DNA from: Crotophaga sulcirostris
Lineage: Eukaryota; Chordata; Aves; Cuculiformes; Crotophagidae
NCBI GenBank assembly: GCA_013397455.1
Contig: VYZB01000533.1
Coordinates: 125,606 to 189,605, forward strand
DNA length: 64,000 bases
Reading direction: 5' to 3'
The notes under the pieces were generated by a model. That model saw nothing but the letters and a program-made list of their open reading frames with translations. It searched no databases and was not told the DNA's origin. Positions 42,001 through 57,000 of the stretch are shown one piece after another (the stretch's first letter is position 1; the number at the start of each line of letters is the position of its first letter). Position numbers and translations under genes: made by a program.

Positions 42001-45000
42001 GTCCGGCCGCCAACTGGATGAGACACCATTCACCACCACTCTCTGGGCTCGGCCATCCAACCAGCACAGAGTGTTCGCGTCCAAGCCACGGGCTGCCAGC
42101 TTCTCTAGGAGTTTACTGTGGGAGACAGTGTCATCTTCCCCTAAACTCAGTAGCAGAAACTGAACTGAGCATGCAACAACAAAAGCAAACCATTTTTACA
42201 CAGATTTCAAAGACCCAAACATGAGAACACTTGTCATAGCTAGAACTCTAATGAACGAGATACTTCAGTGGTCTGATACAATCTCCTACATGAAGTGGAT
42301 GCTAAGAAAGTGAAATTCCATGATGTCTTAGCTGTACTCATATTGCACATCTCTCAACATCTGATCTCCAAGTACTGTTGATGGTTGCTACAAAAGATGG
42401 TTGTTCTCTAAGTGAGAAGAGTGGAGAAGGATAAGTAAGGATGAATTAGCATATACATTTTCCCATTTTATTGAAAACCACTCCCAAATAAAGGTTCTGC
42501 CTTTTCTCATTTATGGAACCAAGCAATTGAATCACATACTCACTTCTTGTTCGTGAGGTCCAGACCACTGTTGACTATCCCCTCCACCTTGACATTTTTC
42601 TGTCCACAAATATTTCCATAACTGTCATATCCTGAAAGCAGTCTTGCAGCTGCTCCTGTAGCTATTGAAAAGCCACAGATAAAACCCTGGAAGAGAAAAA
42701 AAACATACAGTTTGGCTCTACTTAGCAGCTGGGAAGAGTCACTTTAATTCATTTAAGTGGAGGTTCTTTAAAAATTTTTTCAGACTGAAAAAGGAAAGAC
42801 AAAGATCATCATCCAGAGAACCATTCTGCAATTATAAAATTGAATGCAAGCCAAAAGAGGATTCAGACATCTAACACTGCACATAATCTAAGCACAGTTA
42901 AAAAATCTTGTAGGTGTTTTGAGAGTCATATTGTCAGCAAGTGGTGTATGAAGCACAAGGGAGGGCAAAGGCAGGCAGTTCACAGTATCACAGTATTACT
43001 AAGTTGGAAAGGACCTCTGAGGTCATCGAGTCCAACCTATAATCCAATACTAACACCAACCCATCATCTAAACTATGGCACTGAGTGCCTGATCCAACCT
43101 CCTCTTAAACACTTCCAGGGTTGGTGACTCCACCACCTCCCTGGGCAGCGCATTCCAATGGCTAACTAGCCTTTCAGTTAAGGAGAGCTACAAGCAGAGC
43201 TGGACCTGTCAAGGGTTAGCAGGTATCTTAGTTAGTAGTTAGAAAATCCCAGTCTAGATTTTCTTGCTTTAATCTTTTTTTTTTCCTTCAAATTATGTGC
43301 TTTCAGAGTTGAGCTAGCATGAAGAGGCCTATCTGACATAAGTTCTTCTTAAGGAAATCCTCTAAAGGAAGTGACTGGGTTCAGATACTGGGATCAAATG
43401 CAGGGAAGAAACAGACACATAGCAAGAGAATGCAAAATTGGTCAGAGTAATGTGAAAAATACCACATGTTAAGCAGGTCTTGTTGCAAACTTTCAGCAAC
43501 ATTTCACTAGCAAAACCAAGATCAAGGCAGTGATTATGCGAACAGGAGACAGGCCCCCTAGCTCTCTAGCAACACCAGTCACAGGGAGAAGTGAACAATT
43601 GGCTCGCTCCACTACCATCAATGAACTGGTTTTGCAGAAGAGGTAAGCTAAGATTTGAGAAGGGGAAGCGGAGTAAACAGCTGAGACAAATGCGTACAGC
43701 AAGAGACAGCAGCAACAGGATCAGATGAGATGATGACAATAGGTAATGAAGTCAGCATGAAACAGTTAAAACGTGGGTGGTATTAAAGGTCTGAAGATAC
43801 AGGAGAGTGACCTTCTCTGATGGACAGGTTATCACTATAGAGGAATTCCAGACAGCAAGCTGGTCACGATGTTTCTCTTGTCAATGCACTAACACATTTA
43901 TATTAAAAAACTTAATACTCAAAGTGAAAACAAGGGTAAAGTTGAGCAAAGACCAACAAAAGTAATAATTAAAGCTGATTTCCAGCACTAACTTTCAATT
44001 TCTCAGATCCTTTACTATTCTGTAAAGGACACACTAGCACGCATTTTACATACAACAGTACTCAAGTTCTTGATTTTTTTCCCTACACACAGGGTAAGGG
44101 AAATCATGTAATCCCTCTTCTATCCTAAGCTAATTTACAATAGTGCAAGGTTGCCCTCCTGATCCATCACAATACCTGACCCTTCAAGTGAAGGCCTCTA
44201 GAACAGTAAGAAACAGGACATTTGACCCAAGAAGGTAATTGCTCTATGTCTCATATTGCTTAGACGAGAAAATCTGGCACACTTATCCACAGCAGACTAA
44301 TTTATAACTGGGAAAACAGGTAGGCATAGACTGAGTCATCAGGGAATATCAACAAAGGCAAGAAAAATCCAACCACAAAAAACAGTTGCCTATTTCAGGA
44401 AGTGCTGTGCTTTTTACTATTTTAAGTGATTCTCCCCGTCTACTCTGCTCTGGTGAGACCACACCTGGAATACTGCATCCAGCTCTGGAACCCTCAGCAC
44501 AGGAGAAACACAAGACCTGCAGGAGCGGGTCCAGAGTAGGGCCACAAAAAATGATCAAAGGCCTGGAACACATCCTCTGTGAAGAGAGTCTGAGATAGTT
44601 GGGGTTGTTCAGCTTGAAGAGAAGACTCCGAGGGACCTTATTGCGGCCTTTCAGTACTTAAGGGAGGTACCATCAGAAAGACGTGGAAAAACTTTTCAGC
44701 AGGGCCTGTACCAATAGGACAAGGGGTAATGGTTTTAAACTAAAAGAGGAGACATTTAGACTAAATATTGGGAGGAAATTTTTTATGCTGAGGGTAGTGA
44801 AGCACTGGAACAGGTTGTTAGAGAGGTGGTAGATGCCCCAGCCCTGGAAACATTTAAAGTCAGGTTGGATGGGGTTCTGAGCTACCTGATCATGTTGAAG
44901 ATGTCCATGCTCAAGTCTGCGGTTTGGATTAGATGATCTTCATGGTCGCTTGCAACTGAGACCATTCTATGATTTATATCACAGTGAGAATATAATTTGT

Positions 45001-48000
45001 GTCATTTAAACAAAACATTATCATATTTGTATTTGAAGCACACGTAAGGACAAACTTTGTGGAAAGAAGAAGAAATTTTTGAGTGGAATAATGCCAAAGA
45101 CAAGAGATCAAGGGACAGCAGAAAAGAAAGTTCACAGCACCGAAGTCTCAAATTCTAAGGGCCACTGCTTGCAATACAGAAGTGACAAACAGCCTCTGTT
45201 TAGGAAGAGCTGCATACGTAAGCCCATGAAACAAAATAAAAAGAAGTATGTTTCTAGTTTTTACTAACCATCAGATTTTGTAAGTTTGGTTTTTTTAATA
45301 TAAATTGCCCAGTGTTGAGAGACTATCTTGAGAATAGTGACAGTTTTATCACACAGGACAAAGCTAGGACAACTTGGAAAGAAAGATCTTACTGCTAGTA
45401 ATATGGTTGTTAATAGCAGCTGCTTCTACTAAACAGCCAAGCAGGAGATAAAGAAAAAGTCAACTGTTTGATAGTCAGAATCTTTGTTCTCAGCAAAAAG
45501 TTCACTGTGACTCATAGAACCATTTACCAAATCAAACCTATCATTTAGGGGACATACAAAATCCTCATAGTCCTATAAGAAACATGAATCAAGTGATACC
45601 TCACTATGCCAAAAACGGAACTGGAGTTTTAGGGAACAAGGAGCTACAGCAAGAACTAGCACAAACAATAAATTATGGATCCCTACCAAAGGCTTTTGCT
45701 ATGTACACACTACAGCTTTCTGTTTGACAGCTGATGGTTCCTATGACAGTATGCCCTGACTTTACCCAGTGACTAAGTTATTGAAGGTTTGTAAAACTTT
45801 CTACTGAATGCAAAATCTTTACACAACATTCACAGAATCCTTTTGAGTTTTACTCACCATTCCTACACAGAAAAGGATGAATAAGAGCAACCATGGTACA
45901 TCTGTGCAGCTGTGGTCCTCCAGAGGCTTCCACTCTCGCTTGGAGCTCTTGTGTGAGAAGAGAGAGAAGAGGTTAACAACACTTTTTAAATTGTCTTCTA
46001 CGCATATCAGAAAAAGGCAGAAAGTTATTCTCCAGGGCAGTAACATACTACAAGAGTTACCTTTAAACACTAATATAGCTGAAGTAACTTGTTCAAAAAA
46101 CTTAAAGAGTAAGGCTCATGAAAGACACTTCAAAATAGTGCCTCCACTTGAAGCTAGATCGACAAAAGAATTATTTAACCAGAAAACAGGAAATATATCC
46201 AGTATTTATCCACAGAACAGGCTAATTTTGGTTATTTTTTTTATTAACAGAAAAGAGAAGCCAATGGCTTAAACTTTTCAAACACTCCTAAGTTTTTAAA
46301 TACTATTTGAAGTTTTAACATACTATTTTCAGTTTTAACACAGAGTCCACATGGAAAGGAGGTAATGTTGTTAGCAGAACAGTTCTCTGCCTGTCAAGAG
46401 GCAGCTAAGCTTAACATTTCGACAAACAAATCCCTAGACAGTAATGTCCATGTGTCAGAAAGGAAAGGCATGTACTTAAAGGTCAAAATACTCAGTGATG
46501 GAGCCTCTATTGCTAAGTATAAAGAAGCAGATGTAATTCAAATAGTTTGTTGCTCATGAGGCAGAATTTCTCGAGTGCGTATACACTACCAAGATAACTA
46601 AAGTCTGCTAAAAATGGCCATTTTGCCATCTAAGCAGAATGTTTTTAAGAAAAGTATGATATTAAGAAAATAATAAGCATTGGCTATAGCACAAAACTAA
46701 CCACTGTATCAGCATTTGGGTATTTTAACAAAACTATTTAGTAGTTACTTTTAAAAATACACAGTGACACAGACAAGCTTTTTCAATTAGTTCCCAAATA
46801 GTAACTGTTCATGTATGTCCTCACAGCCTCCTCCTAGAGAAACTCAAGCAATATGGCCTAGACAAGTGATCTATGCGGTGGATGAGGAACTGGCTGACTA
46901 GCCATACTCAAAGGGTGGTGATAAATAGTTCTTCCTCAAACTGGCAACCAGTCACAAGCAGGGTCTCCCAGGGAACGATTCTGGGCCCAAAGCTGTTTAA
47001 TGCCTTCATAAGTGACCTGGATGTTGGGATCAAGAGCACCCTGATGCAGTCTGCACCATGTTGAGTGGGGACGTTCATACCGCAGAGAGAAGACCTACTC
47101 TTCAAAAAGACCTGGACAGACTGGAAGAGAGGCCTAGCAGGAACCTTGTGAAGTTCAGTGGAGGTAAGTGTAAGGTCTTGCACCTGGGAATACCTGGAGT
47201 GCAGCTCAGACTGGGTTCTACCTGGCTGGTGAGCAGCTCTATGGAGACTTGGTGGACAACAGGCTCAACATGAGTGAACAGCGTGCTACAGCAGCAAAAA
47301 GGTCAACAAAATGCTGGAGTGCATCCAGATGGGCACCACCAGCAGAGATAAAGAAGTCATTATGTCACTCTACTCAGGACTTCTCAGGCCCCACCTGGAG
47401 TACTGCATCCAGTTGTGGTCCCTGCTATACAAAAAAGACCAGTACATACAGGGTGTCTACCAAGAGGATGGAGACTTCCTTTTCACAAGGACTCACTTGG
47501 AAAAGACAAGGGGTAATCGGTACAAGTTGCTCCTGTGGAGATTCCAATTGGATTCCAGAAGAAAATTTTACACCATAAGAACAGTTAAAACATTGGAATA
47601 ATCTCCCCAGGGAAGTGGTAGATTCCCCTACACTGGACACTTTTAAGGCTCAGCTTGACAGGGTGCTGGGCCATCTCATTTAAACTATGTATCACCTAAA
47701 ACGGTTGGACCAAGTGACCCTTGAAGTACCTTCCAACCTGGCATTCTATGATTCTATGGGAATTCTACAGGGGGAACACAGAAAAGCTCTTTTCTCAGAC
47801 AGAGCAAAGGGGCAACTTATTCAAATTTTTCATTTCTTTTTCCTCTCAAGACTCTGAAGCATCTTCAAGACTATGCTGACAAGGTAGCGAATATCAAATG
47901 TCAGTACTGAATTAAAACAGAATGGTTGCATGAAATGTCAACAGCTTTTCTCTCTATGTATTTTTGCAGATTTTTATCAAAAAAAAGCTAGTGCATGTAA

Positions 48001-51000
48001 CTTGTGATTTTAGCAAGGCAGTTTTGATATTCATGACTTCAGTTTTTGCTAATTCACAAGCACAAAGCAACCTTTTAAAATACTATCGTTAGAAAAGTAC
48101 AAACTGAGTCCAATATCCTGCATGCATCACGCTTCAAAAAGCAGTTTTCTAAGTAGTCTGGCTTTGCATCAAGGAATTCCATGCTACTTTTGTAGTCTTG
48201 TATTCAGGAAGTTCCACTTGCAGGTGTTATATTTTTAATCTGAACCGAGAAAACTCATTCTGAGTTCTGAATGGTCAACCTTTTTTTTTTTTTACTCAAT
48301 AATCACTAGTGATAGGTCCTATGTCATATTATGCACTTTACCATACTCATTCAACAAAATTTTTTTCTGATCCTAGCGGTACACACTTAAAACTAACACA
48401 TTATTCAAACTTAACATTTAGGAGAAGACTGCGACATTTATATTGTTATAATTAGTATAATCATAACTGCATAAAATATGTAAATCTTCATGCTTCCTAT
48501 TCTTAAATCTACTCTCACTCTTGATTCTTTAGAGATTTACTTTTATTTAGAAACAGCAGAGACAAATTTCAGTTATAGCTGTACCTTAACAGTAAGTTGT
48601 CCTTGACAAAAGAGGGAGCAGTACGATGCACCGCACAGTGTGGTTTGTTAGGTTGGGTGTTTTTTATTTATTTTTTTAATCCTCTGTGTACCATCTGCAA
48701 ACAAAAATCTTTTAATATGATTTTTAATAGCCACTGGACGTTATCTGGAATAGCTCTGTCAAAGATTTAGGTTGTCTAACTGGTCACATTTACTGTAAGC
48801 AATTCATTTTATTTATTATGTGGACTACAATTTCTATGCCAAAAAAGAAATGTGGAATGCCACGGAGCAGCACATAGCTAGAACGTTACACAGAGGTATT
48901 CATTCTGTGTCCATAGCCTTTATTCTCCCCCAAAACGTATTTTTTTTAAAAAAAAGGTATTTTAAACAAAAAGTAAGCACCCTTGGAGGCAACTCAACAG
49001 TCACTTAATACTTACTGGCCTTAAATTTAACTACCTACCATACTAACATGGGATGGTATTAGAACCATGTCCTTCTCCAGTAGGTTGTCCAATCTTTCTT
49101 CTCTCTGGACCTTGCTACAACCCAAGCTAACTACCATCAGGAACACTATCAGTCAAGAGTCGAAAGCAGAGAAAAAAGCCTGTCTCTCCAAGACCAACTT
49201 TCATGCTGGGAACATTTTTCCTGCCTCTATCAGCACAGAAGAGCTGGTTTTAAGAGCTATTTACTCAGGAACTCACATTCCTCAAAATGGTGACTGTGAC
49301 TATTCTCGTCAATGGGACACAAGTTTATTTTGTTTTTCTGAGCACAGAATCCAGCTAAAAAGCAAACTGATAGTTCTAGAAGCCAGTTAAGATTGATTTC
49401 CTTTCTGCACAGTACAATCAGATCCTCTGGTACCTAACAAAAGAAAAGTTCTGATCATAGTTGTTCACACAGTGGAAACAGTTTCTGATTTTTTTTCCTC
49501 ATTTAGGTTCTCTGATATTTTAAGGATAACTCAGCTTTTTTTTCCACAGTCTCTTTCTCTGCAGCAACAGTCCGACCTCAACTTTTCATTAAGCTCACAG
49601 AAATGCAATTCAAGCTTTCAATCTGCTGAATTAGCTATTGCTGAGAAGTTAGCTAAGTTGGATCAATGATTTTTAAGACTTATTTGGAGAGGAAACAAGT
49701 ACTTTCCTGAAGGAATGAAAGTGTGTAATCTGTGCTGAAGATTTTCATTTCTTTTTAAATTTAAGTACCAGCAGTCTACATTACTACAAAAGGATTACAG
49801 AAGTTAACTTTTCAAATAGATTAATTTTTTTCTCTCTTCAGAGTCAGTGTAGAAAAACTTGGAATACTCATTGTTATAGTTTCTAATCAGTTTCAATAAT
49901 GATAAGAAGATACTTGTAACGCAAAATTTTCAGTATTTCAAGCATTTTTCTTTGTAAATGAAAGGACAGTTTTTATCATACTTTTAAAATCCTCAGGCAT
50001 ACTATTACTGATGTGGCAGTTTAAGATAACTTTTTAAAACACCCCATCCTAAGAACCCCATTTATTTAACTGCATCCCAATTCAATTATCTATTGTTTAT
50101 CACCTTAATATTGCATCTGGCTTCACAGAACATATGACTGTAGCTCAATCCAGGAGAGTAAATAGAAATGACTGCTGTCTGTATATGTAAATCAAGGAAT
50201 TTGGAAACAACTGTATGGTTATTTATCTGCACAGGAGACAAAGTCACAGTGCACACATAGCATCAGTAAACAGTCCCTAGAGGTAAAAAAGAATATGCAT
50301 CCTGACGAGGATCTTTCGTGCAAAACTTCCACTGAGTTCTCCAGAACCTACTTTTCCTAGCAGGAAGGGTGGTTCTGATGAAGTGCCAGAGATTCAACTG
50401 ATTGTACAAATAGTATACAGTTTATTCCAACAGCACAGGGAGTATATAACACAGTCATTTTATACCTAAAATTCAAGGTTGATGCTTCAGAATTTGTGGA
50501 TCCATTTGCAATACTGTGCACACCACAAAATGACATGTAACGCATGGTTCAGTCTTGCTTCCTCCTTGGGAAATGGGCAAGCTAGGTTAGAGACTGCCAC
50601 CAAGAAGTCATCCAGTCCAGAAGCTGTCTTGCATGCTAAGTTTTAGTTCTAAAACTTCACATGCTACTGAAACATCCTCATACTGCCAAAAAAGACAGTT
50701 CTTGAAGTATTTGTCAGCGTTGCCTAATGACCATTTAAGAAGTTCACTCTTGACTCATTTTATCTATCTTTACAGGTTAAAGCACAATCCCAGTCACATG
50801 CTGGTCTTTACCATGACGTGTACCAACCACAAAAAAAGAGGAACCATAATCTACTGTTTTACCAAAATGTCTCCAATGCAAGAAAGTAATTTTCCAGTTT
50901 ATCAGACAGCACGGCATATTTCCGTCCAAGGTGTGGCACAACTTTCTACACTATTCATCTGTTTAAGAGAAGAACTAGCTGCAAATGCATAAGGTCCCAA

Positions 51001-54000
51001 TGAAACTTCTAGTTCTGAACATATCTTAATTCTAGAGCCTGAATAAGAAGAGGAACTTATTCCTGACTCCAAGTATTAAAAGTTTAGGAGGTCTCTAGAT
51101 AGCTCTAACCTGAAGCCTAAAAACAAAATATAAATCCCCTACTGCATGAGCAGCTGCAGCCGTTCTGAGTTTAAATGAAGAAAGTAGCCATTCCTCTCCT
51201 TTCATTATGAATGTTAAACTCCAGTGAATAAGATGACCAGCATGCTGCATCTGCACTACATTTCGACCACAAAGTGGTTAAAACACACATCATACCAATT
51301 ACAAGTGTAATTACAGGCTGTGTGTGTCTCACTATAAACATGAATCAGTAACTACTTCAGGAAAAACAGATCATTTCTCTGCATACACAACCTCGTAGAT
51401 AATGATTAATCTGAACAAACATGTAGAACACCAGAATGTACAATTAAACTAGCAAGTTGTTTCATATTTTCAAATGAAAACATTAGGCAACTTTTAACCT
51501 GTTAAAGACACTCCACAGAAGAATTCGTAATGAGAGACAGGGAAAAGACAAGGACATTTTTTAACATCTTCAGAAAAAAACAGTGTAGAGTCCCTGACAA
51601 TGCCAATATGAAGGTCTACGCTTGTTATTTGCCTAAAAACTTCATCACCACTTGATTGATGTCCACTGAAAAGATGCATCTCTTCTTTGTAAGTATGAAA
51701 CTCAGAGTTCCTGCTAGGAAAAGTTTTTTGATGGTGTAATACTACTTCAAAGTTATCCACCAAAGGGTAATGAATGAGTTTTGCTTCTCTTCAAAAACTA
51801 AATGTATCACCAATTCAATGTGTCCATAGCTGTTGCTTCACTAATATTCTCGTATTTCACACCCAGTATTTATGAGTTTTCAACATAATGTAAACAAAAC
51901 TGAAAGCACAAAAGACAGCACTTAGAACATTATTGATGGTGTAATACAAATATGTTTACCTTGAAAACTCATACATGGAGACTTCACTTGCGAATCTGAT
52001 ATATGCTGTGTTGTGTATCATTTTCCATTCATCATTTCAGTCAACTAATATTAAACATTGCTCCTAAAACTCCTTTATTACATGCTTCCACCTCAGTCTA
52101 CAACTTATTTATCTTGAAAAAGAACACAGCTGACTAAACAAAGAGCTGACATGATCAGCATACTTGCTGAAGTTTTGAAGTTTAGAAACAAGGCCATCTG
52201 CAGACAAAAGCGCAGTTTTTAAACCTCAAAGTATTTAGTAGTTGTTTCTTTTCTTCATTACACCTTGTTAAGTACTTAATTTAATACAGCAATATATAAG
52301 GGCACTGTACTAATATCACAGTAATAGTCTTGAAGGCATAAACTCATCCATTTCAATGTATGTTTGGTACGTCCATGGTTCTTAATCATTAATAAAAAGC
52401 AGTCATCAAAACAAAAAACCCAAATCCCAACAGCTCACTTCTGGATACTTTGTACTTACCAAGTTACTTCGTCACATAGCATTTTCTCTTGTACATCACC
52501 CTGTTTAACAGATTCTCAGATTTTATTCTTACTACAAGAGTGCAAATCCCAATTTACAAAATATTTCCAAACTTTGTATGAGTAAATTTTTTTCCAACTA
52601 CAATGCAAGCTTTGTTTCCAAGTGTTTTAGCTTTACCACAACATGACAGAAGGAAAAGAAAACACAGTAGAACTCCCCAAATAGTGTGCTCCACAGAAGA
52701 TGGAAAACGCTGTACCTGTTCTTTGCACTCTCTTCGTGTGTGTTGAGTAGTTATCTCTAAAAGAATTTTTTCATCCTTTTGAAATGTCTAAAGGAAGAAT
52801 TTAAGACCAAAAATAGCACAGCTCTATAAGAGCTTGTGTCCTGCACAGTACTGCTGTGAAAAACAGTGAAGTTGCCACTTAACCAGAGACACTCATAGCA
52901 GTTTGTCAAAGCCTTATTTCAGAAAGCAACCCTACATTCAAATGGGTTTATCAGTTGAAAATCATAAAATCATGTATTTTCACACTGCATATACAACCTT
53001 TGTAGAAGAACTTCCTACCTTTCAAAGGCAAAGGCCTACTTGGTGGAGAGTTCTGCGATGTTAGAGGCTTGTATTTGCACCTGTCAACACAAACACGGTT
53101 CTTGTGGTACTACACTGAACAATATGAATTAACTGTTGCATACACTGGCCATGTGCAATCTTACATATTACTGTGTATGAAAGCCAAAAGACCGAGCTAT
53201 GTTGGAAATTGAGAAGCCAATAGCCAAATTCAGTTATATTTAAAGGATGTCATCAGCACAATAAAAAACTTCTCAGAACCTTTTTCCTCCATTACCTCCA
53301 AGATCAGAAACACCTACATTTGGTGGGGATGACGCTTGCATAGCTTCCTAAATACAAAATCCCAATTTACAGATCCAAAATTCTGGCATAACCACTCAGG
53401 ATTACAGTAAGAGGGCAGTGCTTGAGAATATTGGAAGTGTGTTAGATTAACAGGAACCAATGCTAAGAAGGCCCTATCTGATCTATTGAAGAAAGAGAAG
53501 CAGGAGAATGGAAAGAGAATTATGTCGAGCCCTTAGCTTGTTACATAAGCATACTTCCTTATAAGTAGGCAAATATTTTGCAGTTTTTGCAGCAAACTAG
53601 GGGGAGTTTGACAGAGCATTTCCAGGACATGGTTATCATGACCTTGAACAAAATATTTCAATGGATTTCCTGTTTTGATTCTACAGATCTGTATACGACA
53701 TTCAGAAGCATCTTCCTCAGTCAAATAACATATCTGGAAAGCAACAAGAGTGGTTTCAATTTAAAACAAAAGCAAACCAGGCCAGAGTTCATTTCTGTTG
53801 TAAACAGCAACTTAACTACATCACATCCATAAAGAGTGGCTATTAGGCACAAGTCACCATGTTCTGCTCACCACAACCCTTCATCATACTCTAACACTAT
53901 TACTGTTTATAATAGCAACAGTAACAATCTAAGCACGTACAAATACAGTATGGAATTTCAGCTTTTCTATATAGTACAATCATCTCTTATTCTTGCCGGG

Positions 54001-57000
54001 TATTGCACACTGAGTGTTGAAGTCATATTAAAGTAGAGAAAATTAATCTTAGGATTGTAAAGCCTAACTTCAAAACAAAGTTGACTCTTTGCCCTTCTTA
54101 AATATGTATACGTATGTTCTTGAGGCCTTTGTTATACAACTGTACACTTTTATTCCATATCAAAATTTTGCTTACCCAGGAGACTGAAAAAACCCAATCC
54201 CCCAAAACCAGGGGCCTTGTCCCTCCTGGTGACAGGAGGTCAATCAGTGCAATTAAATTTGTTTACATCATATATTTGTGAAACTTTAAAGTAGCTAAAA
54301 GAACCCTATTATATATGCACCAACACAGAATTGTTCTCTAAAATTTATACACAAAAAAGCTCTCAGTATATTTCATCAAATAAAGGTAAAAATTAACAAT
54401 CAGTTCAGTTAGCAGGTATAAGTCACCTGGTAACATTCTACACAACTGTTTTTTAGAAGAAAAGCGTAAGATTTACACAATTTTTCAACTGCTTCTTCAA
54501 GTGAGAAGATTAAAATACAAAACAACAAAAACACAGTTTGTCAAGTTGGTTTGCAAGTTCTCATTTTCACAAAAGAAACTACTGAGATAAGATCAAAGAA
54601 CAAAAACCATTTGTCATCCCAAAGAACAAAAAGGCATGCGCAGTTAGCGCACAGCTCACCTTCAGAGTGAACAGCATAAATATAACTGACCACTTCACTA
54701 CAATAACAAAAACTGTCATTTGTTCATAAAGAAAAATAAAAGCAGTCATTTGTATGATACTCTCTATATACTAACAATTACTAGCCTATAAGTCTGATGG
54801 CTAACAGCTTTCTAGGTGCAAATTAGATTACAATCACGTAAGTTTTTGATTTAGTAGTCATTATTAATAATGCAAGACAATCAATCTTTTCCAAAATTGC
54901 TCTCATTTTACAAAAAAAAAAAAAGTCTTGTAAGGATGAAATGTCCCATGCATGTTCACAATACAAACTATCATTTCTTTGAGTCACCCAACAAAGTAAA
55001 TGAAATAATGTGCTACTTCAAAAGTTCAAGACATGACACAACTGAAAAGACAGTCTAAATTTCAGAAAGATCCAGTCCTCAGTGGGAAAACTCAATCAGT
55101 TTGGAAGAGCAGTTACAAGTATCTATGCAGTTCAAGTATTTCTTTCTACCTTAAGATCAAAAGGAATTATTTGCACAGGTTGTGCAGCTGCTTGTGACAG
55201 CATTTGTAAAAGGACACCTCATCCCCTTCACAGGAAATGAACAATGCTCAGAGACCAGAAATACAGAAAAGTAGTCAACAGCTTCATGAGATGCCTGGCT
55301 CATTAGCACTGTTCCTGGATCCTGCCTGTATGCTTCATCCTTCATACTATATCTGCTTCCCAGAGGCTAGAACAGAAGCTTCATCTACTGTCAGTGTGTT
55401 GAAAGGGAAATCAAAGTTTCCTAGCTCCTGGAAGTAGAATTCACAACTGTTACTGCCCATCAATATTGTTATTCAACTGGTCTTACTCTGTGACTGTATT
55501 CATGCCGAGAATGAAATGGGCACATTTTGATGCCCCCTTTATTCATTCCTTTGACTCTGACAGCTAAAGATATGGCTGAAGTATAATTAATCATCTGTAT
55601 TGTCCATAACAGTTCAGAAGAGACATTTCACAAGAACTACAAAATCTGTTCAAAAATTAGGAACTCCAAATTTAGTCTGTGTTGCTTTGACAGCAGATGT
55701 TTAGGAGAAAGTTACTGGATGATCTGTCTTCATCTCCTCTTATAATGGAAAGTTTTTATTTTTTTAAAAAACAAGGCCACCACCAAAACCAAGAACAACG
55801 TGTGCTTACTTTATCCCAGTCATATCTCCAGTTCCATTAGATTTCAAGCTTTTCTCACATGCATCTTAGATTAAACCATAACATACAGAATTGTAAGGAT
55901 AAAACAAACAGAGAGTATTTCCCAGTCCCAACATCAATACTAAGACGTCAATAAGTTGCCTTGTTTCCTATAACATCTTGCCAAAGCATATGCCCTTTGA
56001 ATACAACTAGCCATTTTGACTGCAGAAGAACAAGAAGGGAGAATGGATTGTGTTTCACAACTACTCCAAGAGAAAGTTAAGGCTCACTTCTTCCCACAGC
56101 TTGTTTCCTTTCATGAATTACCAATTTATTTCTGATCCCTCAGATATAACAATATCAACTATGTAGCGCGGAACTATAAACCAGATCAGTGGAACAATCC
56201 CAGTTACTCTGTAAAGTAAGTTTGCTTGCTTAAAAGAAAAACACACATCAACTTCCCCACTCCCAGAATCTGTACAAATTACTTTAAACAAACAGACTTA
56301 CACCACAGCCTAATAGTTATGGCAATATGAGTGTGATGAACTCCAACAGTTTTCTCCTGCAAAACCAATTTGTTTTACAATGGACTAATGCTGTGAGATA
56401 GCAGAAAATACCACTGATGAAGGAGAAAATCAAAAGAAACTGAAGAGACTATTGCCATTCAACTGCAGGTTTCAGTTTTCTGCTTCAGTAAATCCAAAGA
56501 TTCGAAAGAAATTTGATTATTCTATAAACTCAGAGCTTGAGTACCATTTGTTCAAAAGATGCCAGCATTTAGGAAGAGGAGATCAATTCCAAAACAGCAC
56601 AACAAAAAAACCTACTTGAACAAAAAAATTAGTAGAACCTTTAAGCTTCGTTGCACAGCAGATCCATGATGAAAGAGATGTACCTAGACAGAGGTAACCA
56701 CCTTGAGAAGCTAATGATAAAGATACAGCAAGAGGGCTGAAACCACATGAAGGTATTGACAACCAACAGCACTGTAAGACATGAGATACACAGAGGTGGG
56801 TTTTTTCTCCTTCACAAGGTTTTCATCTCATATAGGTCAGCACTCTTTGGCAAAACAAGAACAGTGCAGAGAAGTATTACGAGGATCTGGTCATGATAAA
56901 TAATGAAGAGTACATAGACTGCTCTAAGGCAACAACTATAAGTTGTAGCTGACTTTGCAGAAGGTTTGCCCAACAAGCTCAAGCTTCAAATTAATGAGAG

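Larger units (their letters stand above)
33092..42543 (-). other. SLC44A1: SLC44A1 intron 3 (9.5 kb)
   Basis: Contains CR1 fragments E, F and J and the probable solo LTR, the most repeat-laden intron of the gene. In 37861-41011 I see nothing identifiable. Confidence 0.93.
42687..45857 (-). other. SLC44A1: SLC44A1 intron 2 (3.2 kb)
   Basis: Contains CR1 fragments K and G; the rest is unremarkable. Confidence 0.93.

Noticed and set aside
41007..42140. Target-site duplication around CR1 fragment J
   Set aside because: No matching flanks were seen; CR1 insertions usually lack clear duplications and this copy is 5' truncated.
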